Part shown: positions 6,649 to 12,156 of the stretch, piece after piece
Numbering within the stretch: the first letter of the stretch is position 1
How the letters are laid out: each line of letters starts with the position of its first letter
Assembly (NCBI GenBank): GCA_949427775.1
Contig: CASQEL010000027.1
Span: forward strand, 1-12,156
Reading direction: 5' to 3'
DNA from: an uncultured Desulfovibrionaceae bacterium
Lineage (GTDB): Bacteria; Desulfobacterota; Desulfovibrionia; Desulfovibrionales; Desulfovibrionaceae
Length of the DNA: 12,156 bases
The notes under the pieces: model-generated
Database searches by the model: none
Seen by the model: only the letters and a program-made list of their open reading frames with translations
Told to the model about the DNA's origin: nothing
Program-made: the position numbers and the translations under genes

Positions 6649-7179
6649 ATGTCCGCTTCCAGAGAAACACGCAAAAACAACGTCATCGAAGTTCTCAATA
6701 AAGCCCGCAGCATGGAATTGTACGCCATTCACCAGTATATGAACCAGCATTATAATCTGGACGACAAGGACTACGGCGAACTGGCGGCCAACATGAAACT
6801 GATCGCCATTGATGAAATGCGTCATGCCGAAAATTTTGCCGAGCGGATCAAGGAACTGGGCGGCGAACCCACATCGGCCATGGAGGGCAAGGTGACCAAG
6901 GGGCAGGCCGTGAAGGACATCTATCCTTTTGATATGGAGACGGAGGACGGCACCATCGACGCTTACAACCAGTTCTCCAAAACCTGCCATGAAAACGGCG
7001 ATATCGTGAGCGCCCGGCTGATCGAGCGCATTATCGAGGAAGAACAGGCCCACCAGACGTATTTTGAAAATATTGCCGGACATATCGCCGACCTGGGCGA
7101 TACCTATCTGTCCAAAATCGCGGGCACCCCGTCTTCTACCGGTCCTTCCAAGGGATTTGTGATCAAAGCCGCTGAATAG
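6649..7179 (+). CDS. bfr: Bacterioferritin, haem-binding iron-storage protein
   Basis: A 176-residue four-helix ferritin subunit; 24 of these form a shell that oxidises Fe(II) and stores ferric mineral in the cytoplasm. All ferroxidase ligands are in place: E23, E56, H59, E99, E132 and H135. M57, next to E56 in the segment DEMRHAE, is the axial haem ligand, so this is a bacterioferritin and not a rubrerythrin. The numbering agrees with the Desulfovibrio desulfuricans protein, which binds an iron-coproporphyrin haem; that this one does too is an inference. The start is chosen at the ATG preceded by AAGGAG; upstream in-frame codons lack such a site. The rubredoxin gene follows after 13 bp, a tight pair known in Desulfovibrio where the rubredoxin is proposed to pass electrons to the ferritin. 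Oxygen tolerance and iron control are the likely roles. Confidence 0.95.
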   Translation: MSASRETRKNNVIEVLNKARSMELYAIHQYMNQHYNLDDKDYGELAANMKLIAIDEMRHAENFAERIKELGGEPTSAMEGKVTKGQAVKDIYPFDMETEDGTIDAYNQFSKTCHENGDIVSARLIERIIEEEQAHQTYFENIAGHIADLGDTYLSKIAGTPSSTGPSKGFVIKAAE

Positions 7180-7192
7180 CAAGGAGGCTGTT

Positions 7193-7381
7193 ATGGCTGA
7201 GCCGAAGGATATGTGGCGCTGTCAGGTTGTCAACTGCGGATATGTCTACGACCCGGATCGGGGCGACAAGCGCGGCAAGATTCCGCCGGGAACAAAATTC
7301 GAAGATTTGCCCGACGACTGGCATTGTCCGGTCTGCAAGGCGACCAAGAAGACGTTTCGGCGTCTGACAGATGAAAATTAA
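7193..7381 (+). CDS. rd2: Rubredoxin-2 type, Cys-X4-Cys
   Basis: A 62-residue rubredoxin that binds one iron through four cysteines: C10, C15, C45 and C48. The C-terminal pair is the usual CPVC. The N-terminal pair is spaced C-QVVN-C, four residues instead of the normal two, the hallmark of Desulfovibrio desulfuricans rubredoxin-2. The conserved aromatic and acidic residues are kept (Y18, Y/W context at W43, and the segment GTKFEDLPDDWHCPVC). The start has AAGGAGG five bases upstream. It lies 13 bp after bfr and is surely co-transcribed; it probably serves as the electron donor for reduction and release of ferritin iron, as proposed for the known bfr/rd-2 pair. Confidence 0.95.
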   Translation: MAEPKDMWRCQVVNCGYVYDPDRGDKRGKIPPGTKFEDLPDDWHCPVCKATKKTFRRLTDEN

Positions 7382-7394
7382 CCCCATGTCCGTT

Positions 7395-7424
7395 TGAAGC
7401 AATACTGACGTCTCGATTGCTTCA
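7395..7424 (+). other. 9-bp hairpin after rubredoxin gene
   Basis: TGAAGCAAT 7395-7403 pairs perfectly with ATTGCTTCA 7416-7424 around a 12-nt loop, 13 nt after the rubredoxin stop. No T-run follows, so it is more likely a transcript-stabilising hairpin or weak terminator than a strong one. Confidence 0.4.
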
Positions 7425-7580
7425 GAGCACTTGCGGAAACTGTACGCGGAAAGAGCCGGCTGGACGGGACGTCCGGGCATTGAGAACGGGGCGGCTCCCG
7501 CACCGGAGACAGAATCGCTTGAGGATACTGCTGTTTCCCGGGGGAAACGCTTCGGAGTATGCCACGTCACTGATGAACAG

Positions 7581-7610
7581 GGCCGGGAGGAATCTTCTTC
7601 CCGGCCTTTT
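7581..7610 (+). terminator. Intrinsic terminator
   Basis: GGCCGGGA 7581-7588 pairs with TCCCGGCC 7599-7606; three further pairs (one G-U) close a 4-nt loop, and TTTT follows at 7607-7610. It lies about 200 nt after the rubredoxin stop and ahead of the MFS leader. It could end the perR-bfr-rubredoxin transcript or act as an attenuator if a promoter for the MFS gene lies upstream of it. Confidence 0.7.
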
Positions 7611-7721
7611 GCCTGTCGGCCTCGTTTTTTTCGGCATGGCATTGCAAGGCTTCTCCCTTCAGGGGGAGGACATACGCGCGTCCTGCCGGAATTTTTGCCT
7701 TTCCGCCTTTTTTGTGTGCCG

Positions 7722-7953
7722 ACAGGTGACACGGCGGCAGGGCCTGCCGTGTCAGCCTGTGGAGAGAGTGTGAGACCCGGGGGAACAGGCGGTTGGTTCG
7801 TACCTGTAAGATTCCCCATGTGGGAATGTTTGCGGCGAAAACCGGGTCTTGTTCCTCCGGGCAGTCTCGTGGAAGCGGAAACCCGCTCAGAGATGCCATC
7901 GCAAGATTGCCTCCGCGGGGAATCTTCGGCCTTCAGGCAGGGAAGGAGGTCAA
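7722..7953 (+). promoter_or_regulatory. Structured leader of the MFS gene, possible regulatory RNA
   Basis: Consecutive helices fill the 230 nt before the MFS start. H1: 7722-7732 with 7749-7760 (one bulged base), topped by GGCAGG/CCTGCC (7736-7741 with 7743-7748). A three-way junction: AGACCCGG 7773-7780 with 7842-7849, enclosing ACAGG/CCTGT (7785-7789 with 7803-7807) and ATTCCC/GGGAAT (7811-7816 with 7822-7827). H3: GGCA and TCTC (7860-7868, one bulge) with 7890-7897, topped by AGCGG/CCGCT. H4: AAGATT 7903-7908 with 7921-7926. TTGCCTCC (7907-7914) inside H4 can instead pair with GGAGG-T-CAA (7945-7953), the Shine-Dalgarno region. I do not recognise a known riboswitch class. Any promoter is unresolved. 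Confidence 0.45.
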
Positions 7954-9156
7954 ATGAGCGGTGGAATAGCGCCCGGCAACGCGGTTTTTTGGTTGAACGC
8001 CGTCCATATTTTTGTGGACGGCCTGTTCGACAGCGTGCCTGTTTTGCTCTCTTTCATGATCGTCTCTTTTGGCGCGGGCGAGAAAGACGCGGGCGTCATT
8101 GTTTCGCTGGCCACCATGGCGGGCACTCTGGCCGGATTGTCGACAAAATTTTTTTCCCGAAAATGCGGCTTTGCCGGAACACTGGCCTGCATTGTCCTGC
8201 TGTATGCCGTCGGATTTTTTGCCAACACCTTTTCGCGGGATCTTCTTTTCTCCGGAACACTGTTCATCGTCGCCATGGTGGGGCAGGGCTTGTTTCACAA
8301 TCTGGCGTTCGCCTGGCTGGCGCTCCATACGCAGCGGGCCTCTCTGGGAAAAGTCATGGGAGATTTTACGGCCATCGGAGATATCGGCCGGATTCCCATA
8401 GCGTCATTCGCCGGATTTGCCGCCGCGTACACCATCGCGGGGATGCCGGGCTGGCGGTTTGTCTGCCTGTTGTACGGTGCGGCCGGGCTGTGTCTCGCGG
8501 GGTATCTTTTTTTGAAGGCGGCGCGCTCCGGCTGGGCGAACGCATCTCCGCGCGCCTCGGAGGGGACGGAACAGCGACGTTTTCCGTCATTTGCCCTGTT
8601 GCGCAAGCGTCATGTTTTGTTGTCGGCAAGCGCCAACGTGCTGGATGCCTTCAGCGGCGATCAAGTCTTTTTGTTCCTGCCGTTTCTGCTCTTTGCCAAG
8701 GGATTCGATCCCAAGGTCATCGGGGGGTTCGCGTTGGCCTTCACTGTGGGGTGTTTCGTGGGAAAGATGGCCTGCGGCAGAATGGTGGGAGCATTCGGCA
8801 CGCGCAGGGTATTTGTGGCATCCAAGCTGATCATGGCGGCGTTGCTTGTGATCGCCGTGGCCGCACAGGAGCTTTCCGTCATTATCGGCGCGTCCGTGTT
8901 GCTCGGTATCGTCACCAAAGGGACCGTGCCCGTGTTGCAAACCATTGTGGTGGAGGATGTGGAAGCAACGGACGGCTATGAAGACATTTTTTCCATCAAC
9001 ACGTTTTTCCGCGGGGCGACAAATATCATCACTCCGTTGCTGTTCGGCTGGATTTCCTCGCTGTTTTCCGTGGAGTGCAGCTATGTGCTTATGGCGGTGT
9101 TCTCCATTGCGGCTGTAGGCCCTGTTTTTCTGATGCGCAAAACGCCGGTCCGATAG
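7954..9156 (+). CDS. MFS transporter, 12 membrane spans, substrate unknown
   Basis: A 400-residue inner-membrane permease of the major facilitator superfamily. Two sets of hydrophobic spans flank a charged central loop (about 189-220, rich in Arg, Ser and Glu). The first span starts HIFVDGLFDSVPVLL (18-32), reminiscent of the fosmidomycin-resistance (Fsr)-like branch. GDFTAIGDIGRIP (136-148) lies between spans 4 and 5, and GCFVGKMACGRMVGAFGTRR in the C-terminal half resembles the MFS loop motif. The start is set at the ATG four bases after AAGGAGG; the frame is open further upstream but that stretch is the structured leader. It is convergent with the EF-G-like gene and stands alone, so the context gives no hint of substrate; efflux of a small molecule is the default guess. 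Confidence 0.88.
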   Translation: MSGGIAPGNAVFWLNAVHIFVDGLFDSVPVLLSFMIVSFGAGEKDAGVIVSLATMAGTLAGLSTKFFSRKCGFAGTLACIVLLYAVGFFANTFSRDLLFSGTLFIVAMVGQGLFHNLAFAWLALHTQRASLGKVMGDFTAIGDIGRIPIASFAGFAAAYTIAGMPGWRFVCLLYGAAGLCLAGYLFLKAARSGWANASPRASEGTEQRRFPSFALLRKRHVLLSASANVLDAFSGDQVFLFLPFLLFAKGFDPKVIGGFALAFTVGCFVGKMACGRMVGAFGTRRVFVASKLIMAALLVIAVAAQELSVIIGASVLLGIVTKGTVPVLQTIVVEDVEATDGYEDIFSINTFFRGATNIITPLLFGWISSLFSVECSYVLMAVFSIAAVGPVFLMRKTPVR

Positions 9157-9166
9157 GGCATGAAAA

Positions 9167-9191
9167 GGGGAGGACTGTTTCGGTCCTCCCC
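9167..9191 (-). terminator. Intrinsic terminator between convergent genes
   Basis: GGGGAGGAC 9167-9175 pairs perfectly with GTCCTCCCC 9183-9191 around a 7-nt loop. On the minus strand the stem is followed by TTTT (complement of 9166-9163) and begins 27 nt past the stop of the EF-G-like gene, so it is a good terminator for that gene. On the plus strand the tail is CAACG, so it is at best a weaker stop for the MFS transcript 10 nt upstream. Confidence 0.75.
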
Positions 9192-9218
9192 CAACGTGTC
9201 GCGTCGCACGCAATGCGA

Positions 9219-11285
9219 TTATTCTTCCGTTTTGTGGCTCTGATGCTCGGCAATGACCTTTTCGGCAAGCTGCGGGGGCATTTCCTCATAGTGATCGAAT
9301 TCCATGGTGAACACGCCCTGGCCGCCGGTCATGGATCGCAGGTCGGGGGCGTAGCGCAGGACTTCGCTCATGGGCACATGGGCCTTGATTTCGGTGATGC
9401 CGCCCTGGGAGTCGGAGCCGAGCACTTTGCCGCGCCGCGAAGACAGGTCGCCGATAACATCGCCCATGTTTTCGTCAGGCACGGAAACGGACAACAACAC
9501 GATGGGCTCCAGCAACGTGGGCTTGAGGCTCTCCATGGCTTTTTTGAAAGCCAGGGAACCGGCCACCTTGAAGGCCATTTCGGAGGAGTCGACGGTATGA
9601 TAGCTGCCGTCGTAGAGCCGGACTTTGAAGTCCACCACCTGGCATCCGGCCAGATAGCCGCGCGCGGCGGCCTCCTGGATGCCTTTGTCGATGGCCGGAA
9701 TATACTGGCGGGGAATCACGCCGCCCACGATGGCGTCTTCAAACACGTACCCCGAACCACGGGGCAGACCTTCCATTTCGATCCAGCAGTCGCCGAACTG
9801 GCCGCGCCCGCCGGACTGCTTTTTGTGGCGGCCCTGCACCTGGCATTTGCCGCGCACGGTTTCCCGGTAGGGCACCTTGGGCGTTTTGAGAATGATGTCG
9901 ACCTTATAGCGGCGTTTGGCCTTTTCCACGGCCAGTTCGATATGCAACTGACCCATGCCGGAGAGGAGGATGTCCGAGGATTCTTCATCGCGCGACAGCT
10001 TGAGGGTGACGTCTTCGTCCAGCAGCTTTTGCATGGCGGCATAGACTTTGTCTTCATCGCCTTTTTCCTTGGGAGCCAGGGCGTAGGTGATGAGCTGCGG
10101 CGGCAGTTCGGGCATGGGCAGGACAAAGGGCGCTTTTTCGTCGCACAGGCTGTCGCCGGTGCGGGTGTTCTTGAGCTTCGCGGCGGCGATGATTGTTCCC
10201 GGCCCCAGCGTGTCCTTGCACGGCGTTTGCGTTTTTCCGGTCAGGTAGAGCAGGCTGCCCAGCCGTTCCGGTTCGCCGGTGCGCATGTTTTTCAAGGTGG
10301 AGTCGGAGGAGATGGTTCCGGAGAGCACGCGCAGGATGGAAAGCTGGCCCGCAAAGGGGTCGGCCAGGGTTTTGAAGACGAAACAGGCGGCCGGGGCGTC
10401 GTCCGAAGAGACGCGTTCCTCGCCTTCGGCATTGACGAACGCGGGCCGATCCGACGGTGAGGGGAACAGGCGCTGAATGGCGTCGAGCAATTGCGCGCCG
10501 CCCTTGTTTTCCAGCGCGGCGCCCACGACCACCGGCGTCAGCTCCCCGGAAAGCACGCCCTTGCGCAGGCCGGAAGACAGTTCTTCGGGAGAAAGCGAAC
10601 CTTCCTCCAGATATTTTTCCATGAGGACTTCGTCGGATTCGGCGATGTTCTCCACGGTGACGTCGCGCATGTAGCCCACATCCTCGGCCATGCCCGCGGG
10701 CACGGGAGCTTCGATCACCGCGCCGTCCTCGCCGAACATCAGGGCCTTTCCGGCAAAAACGTCGACAACGCCCAACAGGCTGTCATCTTTCACAATGGGC
10801 ACGTACAAGGCCACAGCCTTGATGCCCAGCACCGATCCCAGGCCGTCGAACGCCATCTGGAAGTCGGCGCGATCCCGATCCAGCTTGTTGATGAAGACGA
10901 TGGAGGGCAGATTTTCCGCGCGGACCATGCGCCATATTTTTTTGGTCAGAGGGCGCACCCCGTCCACGGCGTCCATGACGAAGACCGCGGCGTCCACTCC
11001 CTTGAGCAGGCAAGCCATGTCGCCGGTAAAGTTGCCGTCGCCGGGGACGTCCACCATAAAGTGACGGTTCTTGTCCCACAGATAGGTGGCGAAGCCGGGC
11101 TGGATGGAGCCGCGGCGACGGATTTCTTCCGGCTCGTAGTCGCAACTGGTGCTGCCTTCCTCAATGGCGCCGAGGCGTTTGATGACGCCGGCCTGAAAGA
11201 GCAGCATCTCCGCCAGCGAAGTCTTGCCGCAGCCTCCTGTGCCGACCAGTGCGTATGTGCGCTGCGTTTCCAAAGGATTGGACAT
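9219..11285 (-). CDS. EF-G-like translational GTPase with divergent G motifs
   Basis: A 688-residue protein collinear with elongation factor G over all five domains. G domain: P-loop GTGGCGKTS (15-23) in place of the usual GHVDHGKTT, switch I RRRGSIQ with Ser60 where EF-G has Thr, G3 DVPGDGNF (79-86) where D83 replaces the catalytic histidine of DTPGHVDF, G4 NKLD (133-136) and GAALENKG (255-262). Domain III has GMGQLHIE (443-450). Domain IV keeps QSGGRGQFG (490-498) and the tip DGSYHTVDSSEMAFK (559-573) with H563. This pattern is that of the EF-G2/EF-G-like paralogues found beside the normal FusA; several are slow or inactive as GTPases and their role is unsettled. GGGAG precedes the ATG at 11285. 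It stands alone rather than in the rpsL-rpsG-fusA-tuf operon, which supports a paralogue. Role in ribosome recycling or stress is possible. Confidence 0.9.
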   Translation of the reverse strand: MSNPLETQRTYALVGTGGCGKTSLAEMLLFQAGVIKRLGAIEEGSTSCDYEPEEIRRRGSIQPGFATYLWDKNRHFMVDVPGDGNFTGDMACLLKGVDAAVFVMDAVDGVRPLTKKIWRMVRAENLPSIVFINKLDRDRADFQMAFDGLGSVLGIKAVALYVPIVKDDSLLGVVDVFAGKALMFGEDGAVIEAPVPAGMAEDVGYMRDVTVENIAESDEVLMEKYLEEGSLSPEELSSGLRKGVLSGELTPVVVGAALENKGGAQLLDAIQRLFPSPSDRPAFVNAEGEERVSSDDAPAACFVFKTLADPFAGQLSILRVLSGTISSDSTLKNMRTGEPERLGSLLYLTGKTQTPCKDTLGPGTIIAAAKLKNTRTGDSLCDEKAPFVLPMPELPPQLITYALAPKEKGDEDKVYAAMQKLLDEDVTLKLSRDEESSDILLSGMGQLHIELAVEKAKRRYKVDIILKTPKVPYRETVRGKCQVQGRHKKQSGGRGQFGDCWIEMEGLPRGSGYVFEDAIVGGVIPRQYIPAIDKGIQEAAARGYLAGCQVVDFKVRLYDGSYHTVDSSEMAFKVAGSLAFKKAMESLKPTLLEPIVLLSVSVPDENMGDVIGDLSSRRGKVLGSDSQGGITEIKAHVPMSEVLRYAPDLRSMTGGQGVFTMEFDHYEEMPPQLAEKVIAEHQSHKTEE

Positions 11286-11567
11286 GGTGTACTCCCTTTC
11301 TTCATCATTATGACGTCGCGGAAAGCGACGAGGCGGCGCGCCGCCGTCACCCCGTGATGCCGTCGCGCGCCCCCTTGCATGCAAGGAATAGTTCTGTTTT
11401 GATACCTGCTCCGGCGTAAAAAGGGAAGCGCTTCCTGCCGGAGGCCGCGCGGAGCGCGGCAATTTTTGTGAAAAAAATCCCGGAAAACCTCCGCGGCGCG
11501 GAGGCACGCCGCCGGAATTCGGAAAGGGTGTCGCCTCGCGACCGGAGAGATACGCCGCCGATTGGAT
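11286..11567. promoter_or_regulatory. Palindrome-rich divergent intergenic region
   Basis: The 282-bp gap between the EF-G-like gene and the small membrane protein. It holds three perfect palindromes: GGCGGCGCGCCGCC (11332-11345), CCTTGCATGCAAGG (11373-11386) and GGAAGCGCTTCC (11424-11435). It also holds a CGTCGC/GCGACG hairpin near 11313-11329 and a CCTCCGC/GCGGAGG hairpin (11488-11494 with 11498-11504). The AT-containing palindrome at 11373 is the most operator-like; TTGCAT inside it could serve as a weak plus-strand -35. No clear -10 is visible for either strand, so promoter positions are not assigned. Confidence 0.45.
11444..11467 (+). terminator. Terminator-like hairpin in the divergent gap
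   Basis: GCCGCGC 11444-11450 pairs perfectly with GCGCGGC 11454-11460 over a GGA loop and is followed by AATTTTT (11461-11467). It has the form of a plus-strand intrinsic terminator but no plus-strand gene lies just upstream. It could therefore be an attenuator in the leader of the gene at 11568, or a decayed or chance element. Confidence 0.4.
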
Positions 11568-12107
11568 ATGACCATGAATATACAGAGTTGGTTGAGTGGG
11601 GAAATACTGGCTATGGGCGGGTTGGGCGTGGTGACGCTCCTCGTTCTGGTGCGCATTTTCCGCAGCGGACTGGGGACATATACTGAAGCCCGCAGAAATT
11701 TTCAGGATCGCATTCGCAAAACCGAAGAGGAAACGCGGGAGTACAACCTGGCGATGCCGTTGCAGGAGCAGATGGCGTTCATGTTCGCGGCGGTGCGGGA
11801 ACTCCTGGATCTGGCGGGCAACCCGGCGGGCTTCCGGGTGGAACAGACGGGGACGGAACTGCGGCTGGAAACGCCCGGAGGGGAGATCACGGTGCGTTAC
11901 GCCGTGCAATCCCGCCGACTCCATTCCCGGAACAAGGTCTTGCACGGCGCGTCCCGTTGGGAACTGCTGGGGCCCGGCGAAGAGAAACGCCATGTCTTTC
12001 TGGAATTGGACGCGGTCGTCAGGCATCTGCAATGTCTTGTCGCCGGGCGTGAGCCTGATGCGGACCGGGAGCTGCCGGAGTTTCGGCAGCGCTTCCACAG
12101 CCGATAG
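11568..12107 (+). CDS. Small membrane-anchored protein of unknown function
   Basis: I do not recognise this family. From the ATG at 11568 it has 179 residues. One hydrophobic span lies near the N-terminus (EILAMGGLGVVTLLVLVRIF, about residues 11-30), followed by a basic and charged segment ending RKTEEETREY that looks helical. Then comes a soluble domain of about 120 residues with alternating hydrophobic strands (for example FRVEQTGTELRLETPGGEI). The topology suggests a single-pass anchor with a cytoplasmic domain. The start is unsure: a TTG at 11562 has GGAGAGA upstream at 11 nt, whereas the ATGs at 11568 and 11574 lack a good site. Codon use matches the neighbours and the frame ends in tandem hairpins, which supports a real gene. 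Function cannot be inferred; it is divergent from the EF-G-like gene and may share its control region. Confidence 0.7.
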   Translation: MTMNIQSWLSGEILAMGGLGVVTLLVLVRIFRSGLGTYTEARRNFQDRIRKTEEETREYNLAMPLQEQMAFMFAAVRELLDLAGNPAGFRVEQTGTELRLETPGGEITVRYAVQSRRLHSRNKVLHGASRWELLGPGEEKRHVFLELDAVVRHLQCLVAGREPDADRELPEFRQRFHSR

Positions 12108-12108
12108 A

Positions 12109-12152
12109 GCATTTCAGGTTGAAATGCGCTCTTGGGGGCTGCTCGCCCCCAA
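12109..12152 (+). terminator. Tandem hairpins ending the last gene
   Basis: GCATTTCA 12109-12116 pairs with TGAAATGC 12120-12127, and TTGGGGGC 12132-12139 pairs with GCCCCCAA 12145-12152 around TGCTC. Both are perfect 8-bp stems directly after the stop at 12107. The following bases are ACCC up to the window edge, so no U-tract can be seen. A transcript end is likely; a dispersed intergenic repeat is another possibility. Confidence 0.5.
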
Positions 12153-12156
12153 ACCC

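Noticed and set aside
7484..7580. Resemblance to parts of a cobalamin riboswitch (CGGCTCCCGCACCGG and TATGCCACGTCACTG before a GGGAGG string and a terminator)
   Set aside because: The B12 box, the GGGAAGG segment and the GUGnnAA region are not found in the right places. A covariance-model search could overturn this.
7773..7849. A 77-nt segment with an 8-bp closing stem and internal arms, tRNA-like in size
   Set aside because: There are only two inner arms, in the wrong arrangement, with no T-loop consensus, no anticodon arm geometry and no CCA, so it is not a tRNA.
7431..8981. A 516-codon plus-strand open frame overlapping the MFS gene in another frame
   Set aside because: The MFS frame has clear membrane spans and a strong ribosome-binding site; this frame is Arg/Cys-rich noise extending through the structured leader.
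9075..10460. A 461-codon open frame on the plus strand antisense to the EF-G-like gene
   Set aside because: It lies opposite a gene with full domain matches, has His/Gly/Ala-rich low-information sequence typical of antisense frames in GC-rich DNA, overlaps the end of the MFS gene and has no ribosome-binding site.
1..12156. CRISPR arrays, insertion sequences, phage genes, rRNA or tRNA genes
   Set aside because: No regularly spaced repeats, transposase or integrase frames, terminal inverted repeats or RNA-gene signatures were seen on either strand.

Overview
This window looks like a chromosomal segment of a sulfate-reducing, Desulfovibrio-type bacterium (Desulfobacterota). The basis is the set of genes: a bacterioferritin gene followed directly by a rubredoxin with the unusual Cys-X4-Cys spacing (the bfr/rd-2 pair described in Desulfovibrio desulfuricans), a PerR/Fur-type regulator just upstream, a Hyf-type hydrogenase membrane subunit, and a TAXI-type TRAP transporter. 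Coding DNA is GC-rich, while several gaps (about 1130-1330, 2930-3030 and 6090-6115) are strongly AT-rich and probably hold promoters. The assignment rests on gene content only; no 16S or other taxonomic marker is present.

Left to right: (1) 1-921, minus strand, the first 307 codons of a HyfB-like proton-translocating subunit that runs off the left edge. (2) A 686-bp AT-rich divergent gap. (3) A TAXI-TRAP uptake system on the plus strand: periplasmic binding protein (1608-2561), a 676-bp gap packed with strong inverted repeats and containing a clear extended -10 promoter, a DUF1850 protein (3238-3771) and the fused DctQ-DctM permease (3872-5947). (4) An oxidative-stress/iron cluster: perR-like regulator (6124-6516), bacterioferritin (6649-7179) and rubredoxin-2 (7193-7381). 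(5) A 572-bp gap with a terminator and, from about 7722, a chain of hairpins reaching the ribosome-binding site of an MFS transporter gene (7954-9156). (6) Convergent to it, a divergent EF-G paralogue (9219-11285, minus). (7) A 282-bp gap rich in perfect palindromes, then a small membrane-anchored protein of unknown function (about 11568-12107) followed by tandem hairpins at the right edge.

Working model: the binding protein captures a small organic solute in the periplasm and passes it to the fused permease, with DUF1850 as a usual but uncharacterised companion. Hairpins between the three TRAP genes could set the high binding-protein to permease ratio. The PerR-like protein probably controls its own promoter through a 13-bp palindrome and may control the iron-storage ferritin and its rubredoxin electron donor. 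The most interesting unexplained element is the structured MFS leader, where a pyrimidine segment can pair either within a hairpin or with the Shine-Dalgarno region. All RNA structures were read by eye as base complementarity; no folding energies were computed.
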